A stretch of DNA of 64,000 nucleotides from Staphylococcus hsinchuensis (GCF_038789205.1 NZ_CP128355.1:2046001-2110000), one strand, 5' to 3'. Numbered from the stretch's first letter, positions 26,455 through 35,799 are shown. Numbers and translations are program-made. The notes: generated by a model from the sequence alone, not told the origin.

Positions 26455-27564
26455 TTACTTTAATGGTATATCTAGATGAATGTGGGTACCTTGATCAGGC
26501 GCTGTATCAATAGTTATTTTCCCATGAATGACTTTCACACGTTGTTTCATATTATTTAAGCCGTGCGATTGTAAGTCAACTTGATCTTCTTTAAAACCTG
26601 TCCCCTCATCTTCAATATCCACGAGTAAACGATGTTGTTGTTGATTAAGTTTTAGCAGTATAGTCGATGTGTGACTATGTTTTTTTGTATTATTCATCGC
26701 TTCTTGAATAATGCGATAAATGTTTTCTTCGATAATGTTAGGTAAATCTATAAGCCCTTCCACTTGAACATTTATTTCTAAATTGAGTAACGCACTATAT
26801 TTGTTTACAGCTTGCACTAAACCATGTTCTAAACCAACTGGTTTCAATTGCCAAATTAAAGCACGCATTTCACTGACAGCTTGTTGACTTGTTTCTTCTA
26901 TAACATGAAATGCTTTTTTAGAAACATCTTCTTGTGTCATTCCTAATGCTGCATGTGCTGTCAATTTAACTGAAAATAACATTTGGTTAACAGAATCATG
27001 TAAATCTCTCGCTAATCGATTACGCTCACTAATACGTGCAGCTTCTTTTTCCTGATCTGTGAGCAAGATACGTTTAATCGCTGAACCGATTTGAAATGCT
27101 ACCGATTCTAATAATTCTAGATTTTCCTCACTATAATGTGTAGTATGTGGCGCCGCGACATTCAGTAAACCATATTGTTCGTCTCCGGATTTTAAAGGCA
27201 CTGTCGCATGATGTGTTACGCCATCTGTTTCTTCATGATATGCTTGATTAGCCAGATTGATGCGCGAACAGTTTATAATATTAGAGGCTTTCGTTAACTT
27301 TTTATTTTGATATGCTTGTACACACCAACATGAACCTTCACACATGTATTTGCTATTTTGCTTTGTTAAGGCACCTGGTAAGGAAACGTCTGAAACGACT
27401 TCATGTTCGCCCGCTTCATCGATAAAAAAGATCCAACCTGTGGTAAAATCACTCCCCTTTATTAATGACTCCAAGGCACCTTGTAACATGCTATACGTTT
27501 CGGTTTCTTCATTTAAAAATTCAGCAATATCTTTTAATAATGCTAAGCGTGTTGGTTTTTGCAT
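26455..27564 (-). CDS. airS: Oxygen/redox-sensing histidine kinase AirS (YhcS-type)
   Basis: A 369-residue cytosolic kinase with no membrane segments. The GAF domain at about 25-165 carries Cys75, Cys79, Cys81 and Cys99 (MCEGSCWC, then NCSRI), the spacing of the AirS [2Fe-2S] cluster. The HisKA_3 dimerisation helix has RLARDLHDSVNQ (His189), and the ATPase domain has EAMNNTKKHS and DEGTGF. In S. aureus the cluster is active when oxidised and lost under prolonged oxygen (known). It heads airS-airR and diverges from the pseudouridine synthase gene. Confidence 0.93.
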   Translation of the reverse strand: MQKPTRLALLKDIAEFLNEETETYSMLQGALESLIKGSDFTTGWIFFIDEAGEHEVVSDVSLPGALTKQNSKYMCEGSCWCVQAYQNKKLTKASNIINCSRINLANQAYHEETDGVTHHATVPLKSGDEQYGLLNVAAPHTTHYSEENLELLESVAFQIGSAIKRILLTDQEKEAARISERNRLARDLHDSVNQMLFSVKLTAHAALGMTQEDVSKKAFHVIEETSQQAVSEMRALIWQLKPVGLEHGLVQAVNKYSALLNLEINVQVEGLIDLPNIIEENIYRIIQEAMNNTKKHSHTSTILLKLNQQQHRLLVDIEDEGTGFKEDQVDLQSHGLNNMKQRVKVIHGKITIDTAPDQGTHIHLDIPLK

Positions 27565-27729
27565 TTAACCAGTCCAATCTGTCTAGTAAATTCATTATAA
27601 TTATACAATCTAATCCTTTATTTTAAAAACACTCTAATTCTATATTCATTAATATTTGAATTGGAATTGAAGATATTTTTAAAATCGTATATATGGTATG
27701 ATATGAATGTAAAATTCAAGGAGGATACT

Positions 27730-28557
27730 ATGAAATTTGAAATCCCAGAACAATATAATCAACTTACGTTGAGAAAAATTTTCCAACAACTTCAATTACC
27801 TAAAAAAGATTTACATCAGTTGAATATGTCTAAAGAAATTACAATTAACGATGCGCCAGCAAAGCTAATGTCTTCAGTAAACACTGGTGATTCAGTTTAT
27901 ATACCAACACCTGAGGAAGAAAGTAATTACGTGCCAAGTTATCGTTATGCAAAGATATATTATGAAGATGAGCATTTAGCGATTGTCTTAAAACCTAAAG
28001 GTGTAAAAACACATCCAAATGATTTAAAAGAAAGCAATACTTTAATGAATCATCTCATCTATACAATGGATAGTAAATATGTAGAACCGATTCATCGATT
28101 AGACCAAGAAACTGTTGGATTACTGATCGTTGCAAAAAATCCATTAATGAAGAAAATATTAGATAGAATGTTAGAAAATAATCAAATCGCCCGTATCTAT
28201 AAAGCGCATGTACATAGCCTTTTACCTATCAAGGCTCAAACTATTGATAAACCAATTGGTAAAGATAAATTTCATTCCAACCGTCGAAGAGTTTCTGAAA
28301 CTGGCCAAACAGCCATCACGCATATTCTAGATTCCAAGATGATTAAAGAAGGCGTATGCGAATTAGATTTAAAACTTGATACAGGTAGAACGCATCAAAT
28401 CCGTGTACATTTAGCTGAAATTGGACATCCGGTCATCGGTGACCCACTTTATGGTGATTCAACTTTAAGAAAGCTACAACTAAATAGTTATAAAATAGAA
28501 TTTATTCATCCTTTAACAAAACAAGAAATTTCCGTCAGTTTAGATGATGAAAAATAA
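27730..28557 (+). CDS. RluA/RluD-family pseudouridine synthase
   Basis: A 275-residue RNA-modifying enzyme. A degenerate S4-like RNA-binding part at about 10-65 precedes the catalytic domain. The active-site motif is HRLDQETVGLLIVAKN (Asp about 122), with TGRTHQIRVHLAEIGHPVIGDPLYG near the end. It isomerises uridine in 23S rRNA or tRNA; the exact target is not readable. The frame is open 23 codons upstream, but ATG at 27730 follows AAGGAGG and gives the usual length. It matches the gene placed between airS and fumC in S. aureus. Monocistronic. Confidence 0.9.
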   Translation: MKFEIPEQYNQLTLRKIFQQLQLPKKDLHQLNMSKEITINDAPAKLMSSVNTGDSVYIPTPEEESNYVPSYRYAKIYYEDEHLAIVLKPKGVKTHPNDLKESNTLMNHLIYTMDSKYVEPIHRLDQETVGLLIVAKNPLMKKILDRMLENNQIARIYKAHVHSLLPIKAQTIDKPIGKDKFHSNRRRVSETGQTAITHILDSKMIKEGVCELDLKLDTGRTHQIRVHLAEIGHPVIGDPLYGDSTLRKLQLNSYKIEFIHPLTKQEISVSLDDEK

Positions 28558-28558
28558 C

Positions 28559-28612
28559 AAAACACTTTCGAACTACACATCAAATACGATGTAGTAGTCG
28601 AAAGTGTTTTTT
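28559..28612. terminator. Bidirectional terminator
   Basis: AAAACACTTTCGA pairs with TCGAAAGTGTTTT, with an inner CTAC/GTAG stem. It lies between the converging pseudouridine synthase and fumC genes. Confidence 0.85.
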
Positions 28613-28643
28613 AATTTATATAACGAATAAAATAAAGAAACTA

Positions 28644-30029
28644 TTATTTTGGTTCTACCATATTTTCAGGTTTAATCCACTCATCGAATTGTTCTTCAGT
28701 TAAATAACCTGATTGAATAGCTGATTCTTTTAATGTTAAACCTTCGCGATGTGCTTTTTTCGCAATACTTGCTGCTTTTTCGTAACCGATGTGAGGGTTT
28801 AAAGCAGTTACTAACATTAATGATTGATTTAAGTAGTTATCAATATTTTCATCAATTGGTTCAATACCAACAGCACAATTATCGTTAAATGTTTGCATAC
28901 CGTCAGCTAATAAGTAGATAGACTGTAACGTATTGTGCAAAATAACTGGTTTATAAACGTTTAATTCAAAGTTACCTTGTGAACTTGCGATACCAACTGC
29001 TGAATCGTTACCCATAACTTGAACAGCTACCATTGTAAGCATTTCACATTGCGTTGGATTAACTTTACCAGGCATGATAGATGAACCTGGTTCATTTTCA
29101 GGGATTGAAATTTCCGCAAGACCCGCTCTTGGTCCTGAAGCTAACCATCTTACATCGTTAGCAATCTTCATTAAGTCTCCAGCTAATGCCTTTAATGTAC
29201 CATGTAATTGAACAACTTCGTCATGCGCAGTAAGTGCGTGGAATTTATTTTCAGATGATACGAAAGGATATCCTGTATTCTCAGCAATAAATTTAGCAAC
29301 TTTGTCACCAAACTCAGGATGTGCATTGATTCCAGTACCTACTGCAGTACCACCAATAGCTAAGTTTAAGATATGCGCTTTAGATTCTTTTAATAATGTT
29401 TCACATTTATCTAACATATAACGCCAACCACTGATTTCTTGTCCTAAACGGATTGGTGTTGCATCTTGTAAGTGCGTACGTCCAATTTTAATGATTTCGT
29501 GGAATTTCTTTTCTTTTTCTTCAAAAGTGTCACGTAATGACTTTAATGCTGGTTCTAATTTAGATTCCACTTCGTTATATAAAGCTACGTGCATCGCTGT
29601 TGGGAAAGTATCATTAGAGCTTTGTGATTTATTCACGTCATCATTCGGGTGAATAGATTCGTCGCTACCTTTACTCTCTAAATATTCATTTGCAACGTAA
29701 CTTACAACTTCGTTAACATTCATATTACTTTGTGTACCACTACCAGTTTGCCAAACAACTAATGGGAAATGTTCATCTAATTCACCATTTAAAACTTTAT
29801 CACATGCATAAACAATTGCATCTTTTTTAGCATCTGATAATTTACCGAGCTCATGGTTAGCTAAAGCTGCACCTCTTTTTAATTGAGCAAAGCCATATAC
29901 TACTTCTAATGGCATTTGTTCTTTACCTACTGGGAAATTTCTTTTACTTCTTTCAGTTTGAGCACCCCAATATTTATCTGCAGGTACTTCAATTTCACCA
30001 AAAGTATCATGTTCAATTCTTACTGACAT
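28644..30029 (-). CDS. fumC: Class II fumarate hydratase
   Basis: TCA-cycle enzyme converting fumarate and L-malate. The 461 residues are full length. It has the fumarase/aspartase signature [15 protein letters not shown] (about 315-329), [15 protein letters not shown] (about 95-109), [11 protein letters not shown] (about 137-147) and the catalytic His in [10 protein letters not shown]. Iron-independent class II enzymes are stable to oxidation. ATG follows AGGGGAG. Monocistronic on the minus strand, with terminators on both sides. It is called citG in some S. aureus annotations. Confidence 0.97.
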   Translation of the reverse strand: MSVRIEHDTFGEIEVPADKYWGAQTERSKRNFPVGKEQMPLEVVYGFAQLKRGAALANHELGKLSDAKKDAIVYACDKVLNGELDEHFPLVVWQTGSGTQSNMNVNEVVSYVANEYLESKGSDESIHPNDDVNKSQSSNDTFPTAMHVALYNEVESKLEPALKSLRDTFEEKEKKFHEIIKIGRTHLQDATPIRLGQEISGWRYMLDKCETLLKESKAHILNLAIGGTAVGTGINAHPEFGDKVAKFIAENTGYPFVSSENKFHALTAHDEVVQLHGTLKALAGDLMKIANDVRWLASGPRAGLAEISIPENEPGSSIMPGKVNPTQCEMLTMVAVQVMGNDSAVGIASSQGNFELNVYKPVILHNTLQSIYLLADGMQTFNDNCAVGIEPIDENIDNYLNQSLMLVTALNPHIGYEKAASIAKKAHREGLTLKESAIQSGYLTEEQFDEWIKPENMVEPK

Positions 30030-30153
30030 ATATAATTCTCCCCTTCATTAACTTAAGTTTACACTTAGTATATCATTAACTATTTTAAAGGGGCAATTGT
30101 AATATGTAGCGTTTTCATAATCATCGTAATTTAATTTTTACTATAAAAAAATT

Positions 30154-30185
30154 GAGTCTGAGGCAAAAATAGATGTCTCAGACTC
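30154..30185 (-). terminator. Terminator of the small membrane-protein gene
   Basis: GAGTCTGAG pairs with CTCAGACTC; on the minus strand it is followed by AATTTTTTT. Confidence 0.85.
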
Positions 30186-30240
30186 TTTATCAATTAGGTA
30201 GGAATTCGAAAGCCCTATTAGAACGTTCAATTTCTCCTAA

Positions 30241-30660
30241 TTATTTTCTATCTTTTGTTATCGTCACCCCATCAAATTGGGCTTTTGCAGCTTGAATGAT
30301 GCCAATAGCGGTTAAAATTAATAAGATTGCACCAATCACCATTAGAACGGGACTAATCGTAATTAAGAAACCTAATATACCCGTTAAACTTTCATAGAAA
30401 CCATTTAATGGTTTAAATAGTAACACTGTCACAAACATACAACATAATACACTTATAATGACACCTGTGCGATTACTTTTTACAAATGTAGAGGCGTTCA
30501 CTTGATCAACGAGACCTTGTGATAAATTAATCTGCATTTGTATGACTTTAAATAGTATCGGGAGATAGATTGCACCTATTGCCATTGGAAATCCTTTTAT
30601 AGAAATTAAATTAACAATAAATGCTGCTATCATCGTATACTTCCAATAATTTTTAAGCAT
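30241..30660 (-). CDS. Conserved hypothetical membrane protein (four helices)
   Basis: A 139-residue protein with four hydrophobic helices (about 7-35, 62-85, 88-108 and 108-128) and a short charged C-terminal tail (TITKDRK). ATG follows AAGGAGA. It occupies the place after fumC held by a hypothetical protein in S. aureus (SA1670-like, from memory), so it is a core gene of unknown function. I see no enzymatic motif. Monocistronic with its own terminator. Confidence 0.75.
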   Translation of the reverse strand: MLKNYWKYTMIAAFIVNLISIKGFPMAIGAIYLPILFKVIQMQINLSQGLVDQVNASTFVKSNRTGVIISVLCCMFVTVLLFKPLNGFYESLTGILGFLITISPVLMVIGAILLILTAIGIIQAAKAQFDGVTITKDRK

Positions 30661-30745
30661 TTATAATAAATCTCCTTAATATAAATAATATTATCATCAT
30701 AACATATTCAAATTTCTTGATGATATGTTTTATTGTTACAAGCAT

Positions 30746-30789
30746 AAAAAAGACCTCATGATGAATTACTAACTCATCATGAAGCCTCA
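30746..30789 (-). terminator. Terminator after the NagB-like/small acidic protein pair
   Basis: CCTCATGATGA pairs imperfectly with TCATCATGAAG (further G/C pairs outside); the minus strand continues GTCTTTTTT. It lies 10 bp after the small ORF's stop. Confidence 0.8.
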
Positions 30790-30798
30790 TTTAAGAAA

Positions 30799-30969
30799 TC
30801 ATAAATCCGAACGTACTTCTGAATCATGCGTTTTATTTAATTTGTCTTCATCATTTTCTTCAGAAATTTGTTCCATTTCTTTGCCAAGTTCTACAACATC
30901 ATCGTAACCGTCTACCATTTCATTTTCAGTATCAGTATGTTGATGTTCATTGTGCTTGTCAGTAGTCAT
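30799..30969 (-). CDS. Small acidic conserved hypothetical protein
   Basis: A 56-residue, very acidic protein without hydrophobic segments (MTTDKHNEHQHTDTENEM at the start, SEVRSDL at the end). ATG follows TGAGGTG at suitable spacing. It begins 22 bp after the NagB-like gene, and the shared terminator follows, so the two are cotranscribed. Codon use is like its neighbours. Staphylococci carry many such small acidic proteins of unknown role; I do not assign one. Confidence 0.7.
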   Translation of the reverse strand: MTTDKHNEHQHTDTENEMVDGYDDVVELGKEMEQISEENDEDKLNKTHDSEVRSDL

Positions 30970-30991
30970 ATTAACACCTCACAATTTTTAC

Positions 30992-31591
30992 TTATGCAAA
31001 GCGTGCTGTGAAATATTGTTTAACGTCTTCAGGTAAGCCTTCTGCAGCTGCTTTATCAAGCACTACGTTAACCATACGGTGTGCTTTTAAATCTGATGGT
31101 TCAAAGCTTGATTGACCGTTTTCTTCATATAATTTATGCACAACTTCTTTTTTGTCATGACCAGTAACGACTAAGATTACTTCACGAGCTGAGAATAAAC
31201 CTTGCTTAACACTAATATCTAATTTACCATGTGAATCCATTGAAAGTACTTGTGTAATTAATTTACCTTTATTTTCTTTTGTTTTCATTTTGTCTTTGAT
31301 AAATGATTCAGTATCTTCACCGAATGAAACGTTATAAACTTGGCTTTCAGGTACGCCTAATGCAGAAAAATATGATTTTTTATCATCATAATCTAAAATG
31401 TTTACTTGACTGAAATCAACTGCATGTCTATCAACATTTTTCTTTAATTTATCTAATACAGGTGCACTTTCTTTTGCAAGGTGGAAACCTGCGATTGTTG
31501 TTGGATTGTTATTAAATTGTTTTCTTAAAATGTCTGCAGTATATACAGCTACGTCATGTTCATTTTCTAAAACTTTAAAATTCATTGCCAT
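30992..31591 (-). CDS. NagB/RpiA-fold protein (glucosamine-6-phosphate isomerase-like)
   Basis: A 199-residue protein annotated in staphylococci as a glucosamine-6-phosphate isomerase-like protein. It has sugar-isomerase-fold elements (NPTTIAGFHLAKES, LTQVLS-like LITQVLSMDSHG and SAREVILVVTGHDKKEVVHKLYE), but is about 40 residues shorter than true NagB and lacks its usual catalytic block. The substrate is therefore uncertain. ATG follows GAGGAG. It is the first gene of a two-gene unit with the small acidic protein. Function probably lies in amino-sugar or sugar-phosphate metabolism. Confidence 0.75.
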   Translation of the reverse strand: MAMNFKVLENEHDVAVYTADILRKQFNNNPTTIAGFHLAKESAPVLDKLKKNVDRHAVDFSQVNILDYDDKKSYFSALGVPESQVYNVSFGEDTESFIKDKMKTKENKGKLITQVLSMDSHGKLDISVKQGLFSAREVILVVTGHDKKEVVHKLYEENGQSSFEPSDLKAHRMVNVVLDKAAAEGLPEDVKQYFTARFA

Positions 31592-31770
31592 ATCGATTTA
31601 CACTCCTCTTATTCTTTTAAGACACGTTATAGTATTATTTTTATACATACCCGTATCATTGTATAAGTAAACTAATTAGAGTCAATTACTCAAGTCTACG
31701 AATTAGCCATTTAAACTACTTACTTTCATTATACAAATTTAAACTAAATATTTCATTTATTTATTAACTT

Positions 31771-32241
31771 TTATTTCAAACTTGGAAAATCTTGCTGTCT
31801 TAAAACTTCATATATAATTAAAGATGCAGTATTTGATAAGTTCAGAGATCTAATATTATCATTCATTGGAATACGTAACGCAGTATTATTATATGCGTCT
31901 TTAACCCAATCAGGTAACCCTGTCGTTTCTCTTCCAAAAATAAAATAATGATCTTGTTCCACATCAGAAAAGTCAAAATCTGAATAAATATGATCGCCAA
32001 ATTTTGTGATCAAATAATAAGCTCCTTCAGTATCTTCAAAGAACGCTTCTATACTTTCATGATAAGTGATATTTACAGTATCCCAATAGTCTAATCCTGC
32101 ACGTTTTAACATCTTATCATCTGTGCTAAAGCCTAATGGTTTAATTAGATGTAGGTTTGTATCAGTACCTGCACAAGTACGCGCAATTGTTCCGGTGTTA
32201 CCAGGGATTTCTGGTTGAAATAATACAATATGATTTGTCAT
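31771..32241 (-). CDS. trmL: tRNA (cytidine/uridine-34-2'-O)-methyltransferase
   Basis: A 156-residue SpoU/TrmH-superfamily (SPOUT, knotted) enzyme that 2'-O-methylates the wobble base of tRNA-Leu. The motifs are PEIPGNTGTIARTCAG (about 10-25), IFGRETTGLP (about 101-110) and LRIPMNDNIRSLNLSNTAS (about 122-140), all canonical; the length is typical. It starts 5 bp after the queG stop, so queG-trmL are cotranscribed: two wobble-base modification genes together. Target leucine tRNAs are encoded in this window. Confidence 0.94.
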   Translation of the reverse strand: MTNHIVLFQPEIPGNTGTIARTCAGTDTNLHLIKPLGFSTDDKMLKRAGLDYWDTVNITYHESIEAFFEDTEGAYYLITKFGDHIYSDFDFSDVEQDHYFIFGRETTGLPDWVKDAYNNTALRIPMNDNIRSLNLSNTASLIIYEVLRQQDFPSLK

Positions 32242-32246
32242 TTTTG

Positions 32247-33374
32247 TTATTCGCTCCTCATTTCAAGCCCTTTAATCATTTCTTGTTGGACTTCTTCTAA
32301 CTCTTTATCATAATGTTGATTAATAAAAGGTCTGGCTGTTTCTCCTTGTATTTGCCCAATCGCCCAATATGCTGTGCCTCTAATCATCGGGCGTGGGTCA
32401 TTGATTGCCACATCTTGTAAATCCGGGATTGCTGATTCTTCATTAAAGTGTGCTAATGCGATTATAGCATTACGCTGTATAGGTTTCTTTCCACGCCATG
32501 CACCTGCTAGATGTCCATACGTATTTTTAAACTCTTTGTTACTCATTTTCAATAATGGGACAAGTCTTGGTTTCAAGATCTCAGGTTCTAATACGATATC
32601 ATCATGTTGTGTATTGATGCCTTTATTTCTAGGACAAACTTGTTGGCACGTGTCGCAGCCGTAAAGTCTATTACCAATTTTATAACGGTATTCATCTTGC
32701 AAATAGCCTTTTGTCTGGGTTAAGAAACTGATACACTTTTGACTATTTAATTGACCATCACCTACAAGTGCGCCTGTTGGACAACGATCAACACAAATCG
32801 TACAATCACCACAACTATCAAGTAGTGGGTCATCTGGCTCGAACGGGATGCTAACTAACAGTTCTCCGAGGTAGGTCCATGTACCTAAATCTGGATTTAT
32901 GACAAATCCATTTCTACCTACATATCCGAGCCCAGCTCTTTCTGCAACTGCTCTATCTGACAGTACGCCAGTATCTACCATCGACTGTATCTCTACATCA
33001 GGCACTCGTGATTGGAGATACTCTGCTAATTTATCCAATCTTTTTCGCATAATCGTATGATAATCTTGACCCCATGAAGCACGTGCAAACATACCTCTAC
33101 GGTCTCCTCGTTTACTTCGTGGGGCACCCTTTAATTTATTTGGATAACCGACTGCAATTGCAATAATCGACCGAGCAGTTGGCAATGATAATTTAGGCTC
33201 TGTACGCAAATTTATGTCTGACTCTTCAAAACCAGAAGCATAACCTTTTTCATGATAATCAACGAGCTTTTGTTTCATCTCATCAAAAGGGTCTGCCGTT
33301 GTAAAACCAATACTATCTATACCAATTGAGTGAGCATAGTTAATTACATCTTGCTTTAATTGTTTAATATTCAC
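32247..33374 (-). CDS. queG: Epoxyqueuosine reductase
   Basis: Cobalamin- and [4Fe-4S]-dependent enzyme for the last step of queuosine synthesis at tRNA wobble position 34. It has 375 residues from a GTG start at 33374, chosen because GGGGTG precedes it and it gives the family N-terminus NIKQLKQDVINYAHSIG. Cluster motifs are CGDCTICVDRCP and CDTCQQVCP, and there is a C-terminal HEAT-like part (IPDLQDVAINDPRPMIRGTAYWAIG, read in parts). It is upstream of trmL in an operon. Its substrate tRNAs (His, Tyr, Asp with GUN anticodons) lie 3-4 kb away in the tRNA array. Confidence 0.93.
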   Translation of the reverse strand: MNIKQLKQDVINYAHSIGIDSIGFTTADPFDEMKQKLVDYHEKGYASGFEESDINLRTEPKLSLPTARSIIAIAVGYPNKLKGAPRSKRGDRRGMFARASWGQDYHTIMRKRLDKLAEYLQSRVPDVEIQSMVDTGVLSDRAVAERAGLGYVGRNGFVINPDLGTWTYLGELLVSIPFEPDDPLLDSCGDCTICVDRCPTGALVGDGQLNSQKCISFLTQTKGYLQDEYRYKIGNRLYGCDTCQQVCPRNKGINTQHDDIVLEPEILKPRLVPLLKMSNKEFKNTYGHLAGAWRGKKPIQRNAIIALAHFNEESAIPDLQDVAINDPRPMIRGTAYWAIGQIQGETARPFINQHYDKELEEVQQEMIKGLEMRSE

Positions 33375-33576
33375 TAATTTACACCCCATATTAAAAAACA
33401 TACACGTGACATTTTAACACATTATTTTAAATAAAAGCATTGAGAATTTACTATTTTAAACTTGTACCTCACTCTCACTATCTATTTCTATTCTAAAATT
33501 ACTCCTATATTGTTAATGATTTTTAAAGGAAATGTGAAAACTCGTAAACGTAAAAGTTGCTTATATTATTAAAAAA

Positions 33577-33604
33577 CCAGTTTACAAGATTACTTGCAAA
33601 CTGG
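33577..33604 (-). terminator. Terminator of the PTS IIC-like gene
   Basis: CCAGTTTACAAG pairs with TTGCAAACTGG; the minus strand continues TTTTTT. Confidence 0.85.
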
Positions 33605-33621
33605 ATCTTAATTAAATAAAT

Positions 33622-34689
33622 TTATTGATTTGTAATTTCAAATTTGTATATTTCATCTGAATATCGAGGTAATATCTTTTTACATAATTGATGCACAAGA
33701 TATCCTGAAGTAAATGGAATAACTAAGTAGCCTATAACTAAAAGTATAATATTCATTGTTGGGTCTCCATCCATACGGTTAAATGCATTAATAGGACCAA
33801 CGAGACCTGTATAACCAAATCCTGCAGACATTGGCGTGCCTTTAATATCGATAAAGTAAGCAACGAGTCCACATATAATACCATTAATAGCTAGCGGTAC
33901 AGCGATAATCAAATGCTTAAAGTAAACTGGAATCATCATTTTAGCTGCACCTATCAATAACACGATATTCACGCCAGCACCATTAATGCGAAGTGAACCA
34001 AATAAGAACGTTACACAAGCAGCTACAATACCCATATTTGCCGCGCCACTTCCTAAACCAGACAAACTAATTGCAGTTGCAATAGCCACTACTGATATAG
34101 GTGTAACCATCAATAATGCATAGGTTACGCATATTAATACAGACATTAACAACGGATTGAGCTCTGTGAATGTATTTACCATATTACCTAAAGCTTTTGT
34201 TATGTGAGAAACATATTTCAAAGTAAAAATACCTATGATTCCACTTAGTACTGGTATTAAAACAGGTAAAATAATCATTTCTAATGAACTGAGCTTATTT
34301 TGTAATAACATATAGAAGAAACAAGCAATAATAACAACAATAATCGTATTAATTATATCTCCTATACCTTTCAACATAAAGCCACCTTCAGAAATAACAA
34401 CAGCACCACTGCCTAACATGGCAGAAACTCCAGTCATAGCAGCACCTGGGCCATTAAATTTAAATTGATGTGCCGCTAAAACTCCAATAATAAAAGCCAT
34501 AAATGATTGAATGAGTACTACAAATTGATAAATATTTTCCAATAAAAGGTTACCAGTTTTAAAGAACTTTAATAATTCCCCAAGTAGCGCATTAGGTAAC
34601 AAAGCAATAACTACCCCTGCTCCAACCGCTTGTAAAATATTACTGAAAAATTGTTTGCCTGTCATTGAGGCATTTTTACTTGTCGACAT
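33622..34689 (-). CDS. PTS transporter subunit IIC-like membrane protein
   Basis: A 355-residue membrane protein with about ten hydrophobic helices. It has the N-terminal QFFSNILQAVGAGVVIALLPNALLGELLKF and later KFNGPGAAMTGVSAMLGSGAVV, SLSGLGSGAANMGIVAAC and GFGYTGLVGPINAFNRM. These fit the PTS_EIIC_2 family of stand-alone IIC-like proteins. No IIA or IIB domain or gene is near, so phosphoenolpyruvate coupling and sugar are unknown. ATG is preceded by GGAGG. Monocistronic. The C-terminus (LPRYSDEIYKFEI) is cytosolic. Confidence 0.82.
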   Translation of the reverse strand: MSTSKNASMTGKQFFSNILQAVGAGVVIALLPNALLGELLKFFKTGNLLLENIYQFVVLIQSFMAFIIGVLAAHQFKFNGPGAAMTGVSAMLGSGAVVISEGGFMLKGIGDIINTIIVVIIACFFYMLLQNKLSSLEMIILPVLIPVLSGIIGIFTLKYVSHITKALGNMVNTFTELNPLLMSVLICVTYALLMVTPISVVAIATAISLSGLGSGAANMGIVAACVTFLFGSLRINGAGVNIVLLIGAAKMMIPVYFKHLIIAVPLAINGIICGLVAYFIDIKGTPMSAGFGYTGLVGPINAFNRMDGDPTMNIILLVIGYLVIPFTSGYLVHQLCKKILPRYSDEIYKFEITNQ

Positions 34690-35047
34690 GCTTTTGACCT
34701 CCGTATTAAAACATTAGACTAATAATATTATAAATTAACAAAAACTACAATATAAATTTTGATTAAATATAGAAATAGTTTCAGAAAAATAAACATCGTA
34801 CGACTTATCATTCTCAAATAAATTTGAGATAATCTTCACAACTTGAAAATAATCGTATTGCTATCGTAAATCAGTAGAATAATTGTTTAATTTTAGAATT
34901 AGGTGTAGGCTTAAAAAAATTAAAAATAAATCCAATTTATATAAATATGACATTTAAATTGGATTAATCAAAATAAGGCTTAAGTATGATGTTTGTTTTA
35001 TCAATTAAATATATAATAAGTTTTCAATCTAGGAAAAGGAGAACAAC
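34690..35047. other. Intergenic region with two inverted repeats
   Basis: 358 bp between divergent genes. AATCCAATTT at about 34928 pairs with AAATTGGATT at about 34956; on the minus strand it is followed by a T-rich stretch, so it could be an orphan terminator. CTCAAATAAATTTGAG near 34815 is a second dyad. No ORF was seen. Confidence 0.5.
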
Positions 35048-35367
35048 ATGAAAAAACTATTTATAATAATACTTTTGCTTATCCCGGCCTTATTTATTGG
35101 TTTGATTATAGGTGGTTTTCAATACTTAAACGAAGATGAATATTATTATGGTGTTATATCCTCTGATAATAAAACAGCTTATAACTTAGTAGCTAAAGAC
35201 AATACTATGAAAGTATATGATTTAACCTCAAACCAAAAGTATCAACATGGTGACATCATACGTGTACATACGACAGATGGTAAAGGAGTTATCGTAGATA
35301 CAAAAAAGTTTCTAAAGATAAAATACCAAAAGAAATATTAGAAAAATATCCAAATAAATTTAAATAA
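35048..35367 (+). pseudogene. YxeA-like (DUF1093) exported protein, apparent frameshift in an A6 tract
   Basis: As read, the ORF stops at 35341 after 97 residues, with an N-terminal membrane anchor or signal (MKKLFIIILLLIPALFIG) and a small beta-rich domain. Six A at 35302-35307 precede a sudden change in character. With one extra A the frame continues DTKKVSKDKIPKEILEKYPN, then KFK and a stop at 35367. That is the sort of Lys-rich VSKDKIPK ending seen in YxeA proteins, and it reaches right up to the terminator. So the gene is either frameshifted, phase-variable or misread in a homopolymer. RBS AAAGGAG. Function unknown. Confidence 0.65.
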
Positions 35368-35368
35368 A

Positions 35369-35395
35369 AAACCCCACCTTTTAAGGTGGGGTTTT
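35369..35395 (+). terminator. Terminator of the YxeA-like gene
   Basis: AAAACCCCACCTT pairs with AAGGTGGGGTTTT over two bases; the stop of the restored frame abuts it. Confidence 0.9.
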
Positions 35396-35619
35396 ACTTT
35401 TATGACTTTTAACCTTTTGTATCTTACAGAAAATAGCTATTCTGAACAACGTCCACAATAAAAACAGTTGAATTATGGCAATGTCTATAAAAATATTTTT
35501 TTGTACCTCTCAATCCTTAGAGTCCCACCGGTCTCAAGTGTTTTTGGACAATGGCCACTTAAAAATAGCCTTGTTGTCCACTCGTTGTCCAAAATATTGA
35601 TACTTAATGGATTATATAA
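35396..35619. other. Unexplained stretch between yxeA-like gene and the tRNA operon
   Basis: About 220 bp with no gene that has a ribosome-binding site. A higher-GC part (about 35515-35600) contains two near-copies of GTTGTCCA/TTTGGACA-type words and a minus-strand reading frame that ends there without an obvious start. Ends of tRNA operons are common integration sites, so a scrap of an old element is possible, but I cannot identify one. Confidence 0.3.
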
Positions 35620-35621
35620 AA

Positions 35622-35649
35622 AAACGGAACCCCGTGGTTGTGGGATTCC
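35622..35649 (-). terminator. Terminator of the rRNA-tRNA operon
   Basis: On the minus strand, GGAATCCC and GGGGTTCC form a stem around ACAACCAC, followed by GTTTTTTT. It lies 35 bp after tRNA-Leu(CAA), the last gene of the operon. Confidence 0.8.
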
Positions 35650-35683
35650 TAAAATAAAATGATGCTTTATGATGTTAAATGAA

Positions 35684-35767
35684 TACCGGTGGTCGGGTTC
35701 GAACCGACACTCCATAAATGGAACGGGATTTTGAGTCCCGCGCGTCTGCCAATTCCGCCACACCGGC
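35684..35767 (-). tRNA. tRNA-Leu(CAA)
   Basis: A class II tRNA of 84 nt with a long variable arm and anticodon loop CTCAAAA. The genomic 3' end does not encode CCA. It is the last gene of the array, separated from its neighbour by a small hairpin. Confidence 0.95.
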
Positions 35768-35784
35768 TTTAGATAAACAAAAAA

Positions 35785-35799
35785 CTTCCATAACGGAAG
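35785..35799 (-). terminator. Small internal hairpin with T-run before tRNA-Leu(CAA)
   Basis: On the minus strand CTTCC-GTTAT-GGAAG is followed by TTTTTT. It could weaken transcription into the last tRNA or mark a processing site. The stem is only 5 bp. Confidence 0.4.

Noticed and set aside
26455..27564. VraS, the cell-wall stress sensor kinase.
   Set aside because: There are no membrane helices; a GAF domain with four spaced Cys and the position between the airR and pseudouridine synthase genes identify AirS.
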